In this document: positions 53,992-63,997 of the stretch, in pieces
Numbering within the stretch: position 1 is the first letter of the stretch
How the letters are laid out: the number at the start of each line of letters is the position of its first letter
Assembly (NCBI RefSeq): GCF_016342705.1
Contig: NZ_JAEINV010000008.1
Location: 105,794-169,793, forward strand
DNA length: 64,000 bases
Source of the DNA: Lutibacter sp.
Lineage (GTDB): Bacteria > Bacteroidota > Bacteroidia > Flavobacteriales > Flavobacteriaceae
Reading direction: 5' to 3'
Position numbers and translations under genes: made by a program
Notes under the pieces: generated by a model
The model's input: only the letters and a program-made list of their open reading frames with translations
Database searches by the model: none
Told to the model about the DNA's origin: nothing

Positions 53992-56469
53992 TTAAAACGG
54001 ATAACTTATCCCAAAATTATAAACATTATTGCTGAAATTTACGTGTTGAAACCATTTGTTTCCGGCATCTAAATAAGGTTCATAAGTTTTAAAGCCAATA
54101 TCTAATCTTAATAAAATAAAACTTAAATCGTATCTAACACCAAAACCTGTTCCTATGGCAATATCTTTTAAAGAGTTAAACCCATTAAATTTAGCTTGGC
54201 TTGAAGTTACAGATGAATTACTAATATCCCAAATATTTCCGGCATCAACAAATAATGCTCCTTTTACGCTGTTAATTACTTTAAATCTATATTCTAAACT
54301 TGAAATAAATTTTAAATTTCCTATATTATACTCTAAGCCACTTTTTGTTGAGCCAGGTCCTAAATCATAGATTTTCCATGCTCTTAAATCATTTGGTCCA
54401 CCTATAAAATAACTTCTGCTAAAAGGAATGGTGGTTGAGTTTTTATATGGTATTGCAACCCCTAAAAAACTTCTAAAAGCAATCACATTTTCCAAAGAGA
54501 CATTCCAGAATTTCTTGTATTCTAAATCTGTTCTAATGTATTGTGCAATTGGTGTTTTTAATAATGTTTTTGTTCCACTTTCATCTTTTTCATTTGTTAA
54601 GAGTGTTAATATATTTCCTGAAGAAGCAATTCTCGCTCTAAAAAATGAAAAATCGTTGTCTTTATAGTTTTCGCTATTATTATAAGTGTAAGTATATGCT
54701 GTAACGGGCACTAAAACATCTTCTGTAATAATATTATATCTTGCTTCAATATTTTTAGCGGTTTTATACTCAGTCTCATTAGTTGTTTTAAATGCATCGT
54801 TAATATAGTTATCTATAAATGAGATAGCATTTTCTTCGTTAAGCGTTACTAGTGGGAAATATTCCTCTTGTATTGCGGCTAAATCATTATATTCTGAAGT
54901 ATAAATATTAAAGTATGAATTTATATTTAGGTTTTTAATAAACTGTGCGTTTACAATTTGAAAGCTATGATTTTTAGTTTTTGAAGATTCCCAAGTGTAA
55001 TCAATAATTCCTGTGAATTTTTGTTTGTCTAATCCAATATTTTTTTGAAGGCTTGTTCCTAAAGTAAAAGTTGTAGAAGGCGCCATGCTTTTTGGAATAA
55101 TTTTATTTAGTTTAAAAGGAGCTAAAAAGCGTGGTATTTCTAAAGAAATATCACTACCAACTTCCCATGCATTTAACAAACTAGATTGATCCGCAGCATC
55201 TTTAGAGTCTAAAAATGATCCTTGCACAGAAAATCTTAATATTTCTGATCCTTTAAATATGTTTCTATTTAAAAATGAGAGTTTTCCAGAAATTCCAAGT
55301 TGACGAATATTGGAATGTGTAAGTTCTGTATTAAAACCAATGGAATATTTTTTTAAAGGTGTTAAAAAAATAGAAGCATTTAGCATATCATCTTCTGTTT
55401 CTTCATATTTAATGTCTACTGATCTAAAATTATTTAGTCTTCTTAGGTCTTTACGAGTTAATTCTCGCGTTTCATCTCTATAAATATCATTAGGTTCAAT
55501 AAAAATTGAATTCAACAAAAATTTTGGGTTATATTTTAACTTATCAATGGCTAAAAATGAGTAGCCATTATATGTTTTATTTGCTTTAATAGGCTCATCT
55601 TTAGAGTTGTAGGAGTAATCCGTGTATATGTTTACATTTTTAATTTTTTGAACTTTAAACGGCACATTTGCAATACTATCATTAATTATTAATGTAACAT
55701 CTGATTTGTAATTTGTTTTAGACGAATCAGCTTCAAAGGTTATGGCGTTTTTATTAAATCTATAAATCCCTGAATTTCTAAAAATATTAGTGATTCTATT
55801 TTGCTCTTCAATAAATAGAGATAATTTAAATTGATTGCCCGTTTTTATTTCTGATTGATTTTTGTAGATATTATAAATAGAGTCTAAAACTTTAGATTCT
55901 ATAGCTGTTGTAATGGTATCTAATGTATAAGGTTTGTCAGTATTTATTAAATAATTTATAGCAATTTTTTTATTCTTACTTTTTTGTTCTTCATAAGTTA
56001 CATTTACATTAAAATAACCTTCGTTGTAATAATGTTGGGTTAAATTTTCTACTGTTTGAATTGCTTTTTTAGCATCGAAAATAACAGGTGGTTCACCATT
56101 ATTTAAAAACCATTGATGTGTTTTATATTTAAAACTACGAACACCTCTAGTTTGTTTTTCGGAAAATATATTAGTTGTAAATTTATAAGAATTAGGGTTT
56201 TCTAATTTCCAGGTATTAAAATCTGTTTCAAAATTTTTGTTTCCAATGTTGTAAAAATATAAAGGAAATGGAACGCCTAACACAAGCTGATTAGGGCGTT
56301 GAACAATATAATCAGTAATTTCATAATTAACATTTTTTTTATCATTTACAAAAACAGCATTTTTTGCAAGTAATAATTCATTTTCCGAAACATATTTCAA
56401 TGTATTGCAAGATGAAAAACTAAAAGTTATACTTATTAAAATTAAAAATATTATAATATTGTTTTTCAA
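53992..56469 (-). CDS. Omp85-family (BamA/TamA-like) outer-membrane lipoprotein
   Basis: About 825 residues. I prefer the TTG at 56469, because it gives the lipoprotein signal MKNNIIIFLILISITFSFSSC; the in-frame ATG at 56511 would add 14 charged residues and leave 35 nt for two divergent promoters. N-terminal POTRA-like repeats (about 90-370) are followed by an Omp85 barrel with SYFIGGPNDLRAW (the RGF-loop region) and FVDAGNIWDI, ending in VYNFGISYPF. It probably inserts or translocates outer-membrane or surface proteins, like TamA. Lipidated Omp85 proteins of this sort are typical of Bacteroidetes. It is not the main BamA. Confidence 0.85.
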   Translation of the reverse strand: MKNNIIIFLILISITFSFSSCNTLKYVSENELLLAKNAVFVNDKKNVNYEITDYIVQRPNQLVLGVPFPLYFYNIGNKNFETDFNTWKLENPNSYKFTTNIFSEKQTRGVRSFKYKTHQWFLNNGEPPVIFDAKKAIQTVENLTQHYYNEGYFNVNVTYEEQKSKNKKIAINYLINTDKPYTLDTITTAIESKVLDSIYNIYKNQSEIKTGNQFKLSLFIEEQNRITNIFRNSGIYRFNKNAITFEADSSKTNYKSDVTLIINDSIANVPFKVQKIKNVNIYTDYSYNSKDEPIKANKTYNGYSFLAIDKLKYNPKFLLNSIFIEPNDIYRDETRELTRKDLRRLNNFRSVDIKYEETEDDMLNASIFLTPLKKYSIGFNTELTHSNIRQLGISGKLSFLNRNIFKGSEILRFSVQGSFLDSKDAADQSSLLNAWEVGSDISLEIPRFLAPFKLNKIIPKSMAPSTTFTLGTSLQKNIGLDKQKFTGIIDYTWESSKTKNHSFQIVNAQFIKNLNINSYFNIYTSEYNDLAAIQEEYFPLVTLNEENAISFIDNYINDAFKTTNETEYKTAKNIEARYNIITEDVLVPVTAYTYTYNNSENYKDNDFSFFRARIASSGNILTLLTNEKDESGTKTLLKTPIAQYIRTDLEYKKFWNVSLENVIAFRSFLGVAIPYKNSTTIPFSRSYFIGGPNDLRAWKIYDLGPGSTKSGLEYNIGNLKFISSLEYRFKVINSVKGALFVDAGNIWDISNSSVTSSQAKFNGFNSLKDIAIGTGFGVRYDLSFILLRLDIGFKTYEPYLDAGNKWFQHVNFSNNVYNFGISYPF

Positions 56470-56546
56470 AAAATAAGAGTTTAAATTTGTTTCAAATGTA
56501 AAACATTTCAAAGTATTAACAAATTACAATTTTTAGAATCAAATTA

Positions 56547-57275
56547 ATGGCTTTAAGCAAAAATCAATTCAAATTAATAACGAGTTTAAAACAAAAAAAG
56601 TACCGATTAAAATATAAATTATTTATAGCAGAAGGAACGAAAGTTGTTGAGGAATTTTTAAATTCAAATTTTGAATTAGATCAGCTATTTTGTGTTAATA
56701 ATTCAGCATATGAAAATATTGAAGATTGTTATATTGTATCAGAAGCAGTATTAAAAAAAATTAGTTCACTAAAAACGCCTAATAATGTTGTTGGTATTTT
56801 TAAAATCCCTGAAGTTAAAAAGCTTAAAAATGAAGGGCTAATTTTAGTATTAGACGGTGTTAATGATCCGGGTAATTTAGGAACAATTATTCGTTTATGT
56901 GATTGGTTTGGAGTAGATCAATTAATTTGCTCTGAAAATTCTGTAGATTGTTATAATACTAAAGTTGTGCAAGCTACAATGGGTTCTTTAACCAGAGTTT
57001 CAATTGTGTATACGGATATTAGTGATTATTTAAAAGGTACCGAATTGCCAATTTTTGCATCATTAATGGAAGGAGAAAATGTTTATACTAGTAATTTACC
57101 TAAAAACGGTATTTTAGTTATGGGCAACGAAGCTAACGGTATTAGTGAGAAAATTTTAAGTTTAAAAACTCAATCAATCTCCATTCCTAGATTTGGAGAG
57201 GTACGGCAAACAGAAAGTTTAAATGTAGCTACAGCAACTGCAATTTTATTAAGCGAATTTAAACGTAGTACTTAA
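56547..57275 (+). CDS. TrmH-family (SpoU) RNA 2'-O-methyltransferase
   Basis: Transfers methyl from SAM to the 2'-OH of a ribose in tRNA or rRNA. 242 residues: an N-terminal substrate-binding domain (about 1-85) and a SPOUT knot domain with LVLDGVNDPGNLGTIIRLCDWFG (motif 1), GILVMGNEANGISEKI (motif 2) and ESLNVATATAILLSEF (motif 3). The target nucleotide is unknown. Divergent from the Omp85 gene; the 3' end overlaps the porT stop on the other strand by 4 nt. Confidence 0.92.
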   Translation: MALSKNQFKLITSLKQKKYRLKYKLFIAEGTKVVEEFLNSNFELDQLFCVNNSAYENIEDCYIVSEAVLKKISSLKTPNNVVGIFKIPEVKKLKNEGLILVLDGVNDPGNLGTIIRLCDWFGVDQLICSENSVDCYNTKVVQATMGSLTRVSIVYTDISDYLKGTELPIFASLMEGENVYTSNLPKNGILVMGNEANGISEKILSLKTQSISIPRFGEVRQTESLNVATATAILLSEFKRST

Positions 57276-57964
57276 TGAAATGCTAACTTTATAAAAATAC
57301 CTCTTGTACCAAAATAATCTACTTGTCCTGTCCAAGGACTATTCGGATTATTATCTTTAACCAATTCATTATTAATAGCAAATACACCTCTTATAGAAGG
57401 AGAAAAAATAAAATACGGTAGATAAATATCAATTCCGGCACCAAATTCATACATGAAATTATTTTTTTTCATTCTAAATTCTCCCTCATAATTGTCGTCT
57501 GGATTATCCTGGTTGCTAGAGAAATTATAATCATATGAAACACCACCAACAACATAAGGTCTAATATTATTATACCTATCTGCATTTAGTTTTAATAAAA
57601 GAGGAATGCGCAAATAGGTTGAGTTAACCTCTCTAATACTATCCTTTGCACCTCCAATAATATGTGTAAAAGATAATGTTTTAGTATTGCTTGAAAGTCC
57701 AGGTTCTAAACGCAAAGAAATATTTTTATGTAAACGTAAATCTCCGATTAAACCTACATTAAAACCAACTGTTGGAGTTACTACAATATTTGCAATGTCC
57801 GTTAAATATGTAATTTTATAGTCTTTTTTGTTAAAGCCTAAGTAATATCCCCAAAACATTTTTTGTTTATCCCAGTTTTGATGGTATTCTACGACACTTC
57901 TTTTTTGAGCTTGTAGACTATTTAGTGTAAAAATTAAAATTATAATAGCAACAACTTTTCTCAT
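57272..57964 (-). CDS. porT: PorT-family outer-membrane protein (type IX secretion)
   Basis: 230-residue beta-barrel with signal peptide (MRKVVAIIILIFTLNSLQAQ). PorT (SprT in gliding Flavobacterium) is needed for the type IX secretion system that exports gliding and virulence proteins across the outer membrane. WGYYLGFNKKDYKI, LRLEPGLSS, FGAGIDIYLPYFIFSPSIRG and the final IKLAFH match the barrel pattern of the family. It sits 3 nt downstream of ubiE; the ubiE-porT pairing is, as I recall, common in Flavobacteriia. Confidence 0.88.
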   Translation of the reverse strand: MRKVVAIIILIFTLNSLQAQKRSVVEYHQNWDKQKMFWGYYLGFNKKDYKITYLTDIANIVVTPTVGFNVGLIGDLRLHKNISLRLEPGLSSNTKTLSFTHIIGGAKDSIREVNSTYLRIPLLLKLNADRYNNIRPYVVGGVSYDYNFSSNQDNPDDNYEGEFRMKKNNFMYEFGAGIDIYLPYFIFSPSIRGVFAINNELVKDNNPNSPWTGQVDYFGTRGIFIKLAFH

Positions 57965-57967
57965 ATA

Positions 57968-58696
57968 TTATTTTTTAGCAATATAAATTGAAGCAACCCC
58001 AAATGTTTGTGGTTTGTTTTCAACATTTATAAACCCATTTTTCATCAAAATATTGTTGAAGGCTTCTCCGTAAGGAAAAGAAGCGGCCGAATCAGATAGA
58101 TATTTATAAGCTACTTTATCTTTTGAAAATAATTTACCAATTAAGGGAAGTATTTTTGTGGAATAAAAATGATATCCTTGTTTAAAAGGTGTTTTTGTAG
58201 GTATTGCTGTTTCTAAAACCACAAATATACCACCAGGTTTTAAAACTCTATAAATTTCCAATAAACCTTTGTCTAAATTTTCAAAATTTCTAACTCCAAA
58301 AGCAACAGTAATAGCGTCAAAAGAATTGTTTTCGAACGGAATATTCTCAGAATCACCAAAAACCATTTCAATAGTTTTATTTAAATGTAGATTTTCAATT
58401 TTTTTTCTTCCAACTTGTAACATTCCTTCAGAAATGTCTAAACCTACAATTTTTGAAGCAGCTGTTTTTGTTAAATTAATAGCTAAATCACCTGTTCCAG
58501 TTGCAATATCTAAAATTGTTGAAGGATTGGTTTTTTTTATAATTTCCACTACTTTTTTTCTCCACGAAACATCAATACCAAATGAAATAACTCGGTTTAA
58601 GCCATCGTATTCATTAGAAATAGTGTCGAACATTTTAGCCACTTGTTCTTTTTTTCCTAACTCAGAATTTTTATATGGTTTTACTTTTTCGGTCAT
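57968..58696 (-). CDS. ubiE: Demethylmenaquinone methyltransferase
   Basis: SAM-dependent C-methylation that makes menaquinone (also called MenG). 242 residues with [21 protein letters not shown] (signature 1), the SAM loop [40 protein letters not shown] and [11 protein letters not shown]. Flavobacteria use menaquinone only, so the Men function is the relevant one. It lies in the nfu-ubiE-porT transcript, 5 nt after nfu. Confidence 0.95.
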   Translation of the reverse strand: MTEKVKPYKNSELGKKEQVAKMFDTISNEYDGLNRVISFGIDVSWRKKVVEIIKKTNPSTILDIATGTGDLAINLTKTAASKIVGLDISEGMLQVGRKKIENLHLNKTIEMVFGDSENIPFENNSFDAITVAFGVRNFENLDKGLLEIYRVLKPGGIFVVLETAIPTKTPFKQGYHFYSTKILPLIGKLFSKDKVAYKYLSDSAASFPYGEAFNNILMKNGFINVENKPQTFGVASIYIAKK

Positions 58697-58701
58697 AATT
58701 T

Positions 58702-59598
58702 TTAGTAATTAACAGCAACAACTTCTTCTATTTTTCCTGGAATTAATTGTTTTAGCATATTCTCTATGCCATTTTTTAAAGTAATTGTAGACGACGGGCA
58801 TCCGCTGCAAGCACCTTGTAAAATTACATTTACAATTTTTGAATCTTGATTGTAGGATTGAAATAGAATGTTCCCACCGTCAGCAGCAACTGCAGGCCTA
58901 ATATACTCATCTAAAATACTTATAATTTGAAGAGAAACGTCATCTAAACTTTCAGTATTGTTACTTTTTTCATTTGTGCTAATAGTTTCTTTTTCAGGAT
59001 ACGCTGTTACAATTTTGTTTCCATCAGCAATATATTGTTTTATAAAACTTCTAACTTCTACAGTAACTTCACCCCATTCAACAATATCAAATTTAGTAAT
59101 AGACACATAGTTTTCTGAAATAAATACTTCTTTGGTAAAAGGAAAATTAAATAGTGCGGTAGCTAATGGTGAATTTTTAGCTTCTTCAATATTTTTATAC
59201 TCAACATCAACTTCCATTAATTTTTTATTGGCAACAAATTTTAAAACGGAAGGGTTTGGTGTTACTTCAGCGTACACTTCTACCGGTATTTTTTTTGTAG
59301 TATTTTCTTCAGTAATTATAACTCCATTGTTATTCAAATAATTTTCCAATTGTTCTTTTACTTCTTCCTCTACATCTGCCCATTCAACTATTGAAAAACG
59401 TTCAATTGCTATAAAATTTGCAGAAATAAATACGCGTTTTACAAAAGGTAAATGAAATAGTTGTTGGGCTAAAGGTGAGTTTTTAGCTTCATCAATATTG
59501 TTAAAATCATAGCTACCACTTGTTAAAATACTATTTGAAGAGAATTTTAAAATAGTATCAGAATTTGTTTTTTCTATATATAAGGAAATTGTTTTCAT
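58702..59598 (-). CDS. NifU-like Fe-S scaffold with two Nfu N-domains
   Basis: 298 residues. Two Nfu_N-type repeats (about 2-85 and 108-190; [25 protein letters not shown] and [25 protein letters not shown] are nearly the same) precede a C-terminal NifU domain (about 220-298) with the cluster-binding motif GACSGC, Cys264 and Cys267. It should carry a [4Fe-4S] cluster to apo-proteins. The doubled N-domain is usual in Bacteroidetes. First gene of the nfu-ubiE-porT operon. Confidence 0.92.
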   Translation of the reverse strand: MKTISLYIEKTNSDTILKFSSNSILTSGSYDFNNIDEAKNSPLAQQLFHLPFVKRVFISANFIAIERFSIVEWADVEEEVKEQLENYLNNNGVIITEENTTKKIPVEVYAEVTPNPSVLKFVANKKLMEVDVEYKNIEEAKNSPLATALFNFPFTKEVFISENYVSITKFDIVEWGEVTVEVRSFIKQYIADGNKIVTAYPEKETISTNEKSNNTESLDDVSLQIISILDEYIRPAVAADGGNILFQSYNQDSKIVNVILQGACSGCPSSTITLKNGIENMLKQLIPGKIEEVVAVNY

Positions 59599-59614
59599 TT
59601 AATTAAATTTTGTG

Positions 59615-59622
59615 CAAAAGTA
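59615..59622 (-). promoter_or_regulatory. nfu-ubiE-porT promoter, -7 element
   Basis: The minus strand reads TACTTTTG (TAnnTTTG), 17 nt before the nfu ATG. TTTG occurs 15 nt upstream, a shorter spacing than usual. Confidence 0.5.
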
Positions 59623-59655
59623 CTAAAACTTGTTTAGCAAATATGTTAATAATAA

Positions 59656-59684
59656 AAAAACGCCTCAATTTTGAGGCGTTTTTA
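59656..59684 (-). terminator. Terminator after the FadL-like gene
   Basis: AACGCCTCAA pairs with TTGAGGCGTT, flanked by A and T runs, 21 nt after the stop codon of the outer-membrane protein gene on the minus strand. Confidence 0.85.
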
Positions 59685-59704
59685 TGTGATTTTATTTTTA
59701 ATAA

Positions 59705-61057
59705 CTAAATATTTAAAACTAGTGTTGCAGTAATTCTAGAAGTATCAATATTTAATTCAGCATTATTAATTTGGTTATTATTTGGGTAAAAATTATATGG
59801 AGCAGTATTTGTAGAGTTTAAATAAGAAAAATCTACTCTTCCTCCTCTAAATTTATACCCTGCACCTAATGAATATCCTTCAATATCATCAGATTGATAT
59901 GCGTTTTTATTTGGATTTTTTTCATAATGATAACCACCTCTTAAAGAAAATGCATCAACTCTCCATTCTGTACCAAGTCTTAATTCTGTTGTGCTTTCTA
60001 AATTTGTGTTAAACGCTTGATTTTCCATTGTAAAGTCTGCGTTACTTAACTTAATATTACTGTAATTTTTATAAATGTAGTCTAAACTTATTAAGCCAGA
60101 TGTGTTAAATATATAAGCAAAACTTCCAGTTAATTTTGAAGGAGTTTTTAATTTGTAATCAAATCCATTTGTTCCAGAGTATGTATCATCTATTGAAAAT
60201 TCGTTTGTTACATTTATATTATTTTCAAAAATTGTTGCATCATATTCTAAAAATTCTTCTGCAAGAGAATACCAGATTGGCGATTGAAAAGCTAATCCTA
60301 AACGAATATTGTTATTTGGTTTTGAGATCAATCCCAAATTAAAGGAAATTCCATCACCATAAGTTAATAATTCTTGATTTTGTGAAACATCAAAAGTATT
60401 TCCGCTACCATCATTATTATATTCTTCGGTTAAAACACGTTGAAAATGTTCAATGTTATAGGTGCTTAAAGAAAAACCTAACATTAAATTATTATTAAAT
60501 TCTGAAGCTATTGTAAATGTGTATTTTTCATTTTTACCATCTGTGTAATTCTGTAAATAATGACCGTCTGAGTTTAAATAAACTACTTCAGGGTCATAAA
60601 AGTCGGTAATTGGAGCGTAACCACTATTACCTTTTGCTATATAGGAATTATTGAAATCGTTAGTAACGGAATAATTAAAACCTAAAGCAAATTTTCCCCA
60701 ACCAGAATTATTGTTATTACTTTTAAAAACCATGACGCCACCAGCCTGAGATAAATCTAAAAACTCATTTTCGCTAGATTGATTTAAGCCATAAAAATTG
60801 GTATTTGTTTTTATTTTTTTGTTATATAATGAAATTGCAACTTCACTTTTTGTAAAAACAGCTGCTCCAGCAGGATTAATCTCTATGGCAGAAATGTCTC
60901 CTCCAAGCGCTCCAAATGCCCCGCTCATTGCGTTAAATCGTGCCGTACCATTTATAGATTCCTTTGAGAATAATTCTCCGATATCGTTATAAGATAATGT
61001 TTGTGCATTTGAAAAATAGGCAACAAAAACTACCATTGCTAAAAATAATTTTTTCAT
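59705..61057 (-). CDS. FadL/OmpP1-family outer-membrane protein
   Basis: 450 residues, signal peptide MKKLFLAMVVFVAYFSNAQ. The N-terminal segment GTARFNAMSGAFGALGGDISAIEINPAGAAVF (about 37-68) is the hallmark of FadL/OmpP1 proteins, where it forms the hatch. The rest is a barrel with amphipathic strands, ending in TATLVLNI. The family transports long-chain fatty acids or aromatic hydrocarbons; the substrate here is unknown. It follows a lipoprotein gene with a 24-nt gap on the same strand, so it is probably in the same operon. Confidence 0.88.
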   Translation of the reverse strand: MKKLFLAMVVFVAYFSNAQTLSYNDIGELFSKESINGTARFNAMSGAFGALGGDISAIEINPAGAAVFTKSEVAISLYNKKIKTNTNFYGLNQSSENEFLDLSQAGGVMVFKSNNNNSGWGKFALGFNYSVTNDFNNSYIAKGNSGYAPITDFYDPEVVYLNSDGHYLQNYTDGKNEKYTFTIASEFNNNLMLGFSLSTYNIEHFQRVLTEEYNNDGSGNTFDVSQNQELLTYGDGISFNLGLISKPNNNIRLGLAFQSPIWYSLAEEFLEYDATIFENNINVTNEFSIDDTYSGTNGFDYKLKTPSKLTGSFAYIFNTSGLISLDYIYKNYSNIKLSNADFTMENQAFNTNLESTTELRLGTEWRVDAFSLRGGYHYEKNPNKNAYQSDDIEGYSLGAGYKFRGGRVDFSYLNSTNTAPYNFYPNNNQINNAELNIDTSRITATLVLNI

Positions 61058-61081
61058 AATGTATAAGGTTCTAAATTGTTA

Positions 61082-62251
61082 TTAATTTCTTCTTGAGCTG
61101 CTTCTTGTTGAAGAACTTCCTGATGAGCCGCTTGATGATCTTGATGACGATCCAGATGAATATGAACCAGAACTCGATGATCTTGAGGAAGAATCATTAG
61201 AATAACTTCTTGAAGAACCACTGTTATTATTAGTTGAGTTTGAACTGCTTGAAGAATTTCTTCTTGTAGGCGTAATATTAGAGTTGCTGTTATTATTTGA
61301 ATTTGTTGATCTTCTAATCATATAATCACCAGAAGATGAATTAATTCTACTGTTTCCATTACTAAAATAATCTCTATTTCTAGTATTTACACCTGAAGAT
61401 CTTGTTGTTGAATTTATATTTCGCTGAATTGTTGAGCCAGACCTTGTAGATGTTCTAATAGATGAATTTCTATCTATAGTGTTGTTATTAGTTGAAGTTC
61501 TTCTTGTTCCAGAATATGTTGAGTTTGAAGAATTATATGGAGTTCTTCTTGTGCTGCTAACGACTCTTTGAGTAGATGAAGGGGTGGTATTTCTCCCATT
61601 TGAAGTATAAGAATTTCTTTTACCATGGGAATCAAACCTATCATATTTGTTAAGATAAGGGTAATTATAATTATTATTATAATAACCTCCATAAGGATAA
61701 TAATATGGTCGATAATAGTTAGAATATCCGTAATAACCACCATAATTGTACGGATAGTAGCCACCAGAATAATAAAAAGGTGAGTAAAATCTATATCTCC
61801 AAGGGTTGTAATAGTTAGTATAATAAGGATAATCATAATACCCATTGAAAAAAGGATTATAACCAAACCCAAATCCAAAATCATTATAACCGTTATCAAT
61901 AGTAATTGTTACATCATTTGTATATTCCCAAGGAGCATCGTAATTATTGTTTTCATTCTCGTAATTCTCTTCATCCTCGTAATAATAGTCATCAACATTT
62001 GTAATAATGTCAGAATTATTCACATCTTCCATTTTTTCAAGCTGACGTGTGAAGTAAGTTTTATCAAACTCACTCTCATCCATAATAACAATGTCTTCAT
62101 TAGTTTGAATTTTAGCATTGGAAGCGTAAATTCCATCGTCATCATAATTGTAGGCGCTTTGATAAGTGCCACATGAATATAAACTGCCTAATAAAACAAC
62201 TAAAGTGCCAATTTGGGCATATTTTCGGGTAAATAATTTTGAAACTTCCAT
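61082..62251 (-). CDS. Tyr/Asn- and Ser/Arg-rich surface lipoprotein
   Basis: 389 residues with a lipoprotein signal (Cys27 in LYSC). An acidic segment (about 28-115) leads to a Tyr/Gly/Pro-rich block (about 118-205; many YY, GGY and PY repeats) and a Ser/Asn/Thr/Arg-rich tail of ~170 residues that ends in SSSRRN. I do not recognise a domain. Composition resembles exported adhesive or matrix-type proteins, but could also be a low-complexity periplasmic protein. It precedes the FadL-like gene by 24 nt. The other reading frames of this low-complexity DNA are open by chance. Confidence 0.78.
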   Translation of the reverse strand: MEVSKLFTRKYAQIGTLVVLLGSLYSCGTYQSAYNYDDDGIYASNAKIQTNEDIVIMDESEFDKTYFTRQLEKMEDVNNSDIITNVDDYYYEDEENYENENNNYDAPWEYTNDVTITIDNGYNDFGFGFGYNPFFNGYYDYPYYTNYYNPWRYRFYSPFYYSGGYYPYNYGGYYGYSNYYRPYYYPYGGYYNNNYNYPYLNKYDRFDSHGKRNSYTSNGRNTTPSSTQRVVSSTRRTPYNSSNSTYSGTRRTSTNNNTIDRNSSIRTSTRSGSTIQRNINSTTRSSGVNTRNRDYFSNGNSRINSSSGDYMIRRSTNSNNNSNSNITPTRRNSSSSSNSTNNNSGSSRSYSNDSSSRSSSSGSYSSGSSSRSSSGSSGSSSTRSSSRRN

Positions 62252-62272
62252 AATCAGTTGAAATTTTTATTG

Positions 62273-62299
62273 TTGAACTATTAAAAAAAACTAATTTTG
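62273..62299 (+). promoter_or_regulatory. proS promoter
   Basis: TAATTTTG at 62292-62299 matches TAnnTTTG; a TTG at 62270-62272 lies 19 nt upstream. The transcript would begin about 50 nt before the proS ATG. Confidence 0.5.
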
Positions 62300-62355
62300 T
62301 CGAAATTAGCATTTTTATTATAAAAAGGTGCAATATTTGTGCCAAACTTTTGATT

Positions 62356-63834
62356 ATGAGCAAGAATTTAACAAAGCGAGAAGTAGATTATTCCAAGTGG
62401 TATAATGAGTTGGTTGTAAAAGCAGATTTAGCTGAAAACTCAGCCGTTAGAGGCTGTATGGTTATTAAACCTTATGGGTATGCTATCTGGGAAAAAATGC
62501 AAGCGCAACTAGATAAAATGTTCAAAGAAACTGGTCATGAAAATGCCTATTTCCCATTGTTTGTGCCTAAAAGTTTATTTGAAGCTGAAGAAAAAAATGC
62601 AGAAGGTTTTGCAAAAGAATGCGCCATAGTAACACATTATAGATTGCAAAACGACCCAGACAATCCGGGAAAATTACGTGTAGATCCAACAGCTAAATTA
62701 GAGGAAGAACTTATTGTTCGACCAACTTCGGAAGCTATTATTTGGAATACCTATAAAGGATGGATTCAATCTTACAGAGATTTACCTTTATTAATAAATC
62801 AATGGGCAAACGTAGTGAGATGGGAAATGCGTACAAGATTATTTTTAAGAACTGCTGAGTTTTTATGGCAAGAAGGACATACTGCTCACGCAACTAAAAG
62901 TGAAGCTGTTACAGAAGCAATGTTAATGCAAAAAGTATATGCTGAATTTGCTGAAGGTTTTATGGCGATGCCAGTGATTAAAGGGGCAAAGTCAGATAGT
63001 GAACGATTTGCAGGCGCAGACGAAACCTATACAATTGAAGCATTAATGCAAGATGGGAAGGCATTACAAGCAGGGACATCACATTTTTTAGGTCAAAATT
63101 TTGCAAAAGCATTTGATGTAAAATACACATCAAAAGAAGGGAAACAAGAATATGTTTGGGCAACATCTTGGGGAGTTTCTACTAGATTAATTGGTGGGTT
63201 GATTATGACTCATTCAGATGACTTAGGGTTAGTATTACCTCCAAAATTAGCACCAATACAAGTGGTTATTGTTCCAATTTATAAAGGGGAGGATCAATTA
63301 GAGGCTATTTCAGATAGAGTTAATGTTTTTGTAAAAGAACTTCGCTCTAAAGGAATTTCAGTTAAATATGACGATAGAGATACGTTTAGACCGGGAGCAA
63401 AATTTGCTGAGTATGAATTAAAAGGAGTTCCAATTAGAATTGCAATTGGAAATAGAGATATAGAAAATAATACTGTTGAGGTAGCTAGAAGAGATACATT
63501 AGAAAAAGAAACTGTTTCTCAAGATACTATTGTTGATTTTGTGGAAGGTTTATTAGATAAAATTCAATCTAATTTATTTGATAGAGCAATTACGTATAGA
63601 AATAATCATATTACTGAAGTAAATTCTTTTGAAGAGTTTAAAGAAGTAATTGAAAAAAAGGGAGGTTTTGTTTCTGCGCATTGGGATGGATCAGCAGAAA
63701 CTGAAGAGAAAATAAAAGAATTAACAAAAGCAACAATTAGATGTATACCTTTAGATAGTAAAATTGAAGAAGGAAGCTGTGTATTTTCGGGGCAAAAATC
63801 AAGTAAGAGAGTTTTATTTGCAAAAGCTTATTAA
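62356..63834 (+). CDS. proS: Proline--tRNA ligase (archaeal/eukaryotic type)
   Basis: Charges tRNA-Pro with proline. ATG at 62356 preferred to the TTG 6 nt earlier. 492 residues; class II motifs include [23 protein letters not shown], the motif 2 region [28 protein letters not shown] and the anticodon domain start VVIVPIY. There is no INS editing insertion between motifs 2 and 3, so this is the short archaeal/eukaryotic-like class rather than the E. coli type. tRNA-Glu begins 92 nt downstream. Confidence 0.95.
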   Translation: MSKNLTKREVDYSKWYNELVVKADLAENSAVRGCMVIKPYGYAIWEKMQAQLDKMFKETGHENAYFPLFVPKSLFEAEEKNAEGFAKECAIVTHYRLQNDPDNPGKLRVDPTAKLEEELIVRPTSEAIIWNTYKGWIQSYRDLPLLINQWANVVRWEMRTRLFLRTAEFLWQEGHTAHATKSEAVTEAMLMQKVYAEFAEGFMAMPVIKGAKSDSERFAGADETYTIEALMQDGKALQAGTSHFLGQNFAKAFDVKYTSKEGKQEYVWATSWGVSTRLIGGLIMTHSDDLGLVLPPKLAPIQVVIVPIYKGEDQLEAISDRVNVFVKELRSKGISVKYDDRDTFRPGAKFAEYELKGVPIRIAIGNRDIENNTVEVARRDTLEKETVSQDTIVDFVEGLLDKIQSNLFDRAITYRNNHITEVNSFEEFKEVIEKKGGFVSAHWDGSAETEEKIKELTKATIRCIPLDSKIEEGSCVFSGQKSSKRVLFAKAY

Positions 63835-63850
63835 TTTTTTTAAAAAAAAT

Positions 63851-63880
63851 TTTGTGGATTGAAAAATAGTTGTATTTTTG
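63851..63880 (+). promoter_or_regulatory. Promoter of tRNA-Glu
   Basis: TTTG (63851-63854), 18 nt, then TATTTTTG (63873-63880) fits the Bacteroidetes promoter consensus and is placed about 45 nt before the tRNA. Confidence 0.65.
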
Positions 63881-63925
63881 CATCCGCAATAACGAAATAA
63901 TAGTGTTGTTGCAAACAAGTAAAAT

Positions 63926-63997
63926 GGTCCGTTCGTCTAGGGGTTAGGACGCCAGGTTTTCATCCTGGTAACAGGGGTTCGATTCCCCTACGGACTA
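63926..63997 (+). tRNA. tRNA-Glu (anticodon TTC)
   Basis: Acceptor GGTCCGT pairs with ACGGACT (one G-U at the end). The anticodon stem is CCAGG/CCTGG with loop TTTTCAT (anticodon TTC), and the T arm AGGGG/CCCCT has loop TTCGATT. The discriminator is A and CCA is not encoded. The window ends 3 nt later. Confidence 0.95.

Noticed and set aside
61474..61899. 141-codon Ile-rich frame inside the low-complexity lipoprotein gene
   Set aside because: Shifted frame of Tyr/Asn/Ser-rich repetitive DNA, which leaves other frames open by chance.
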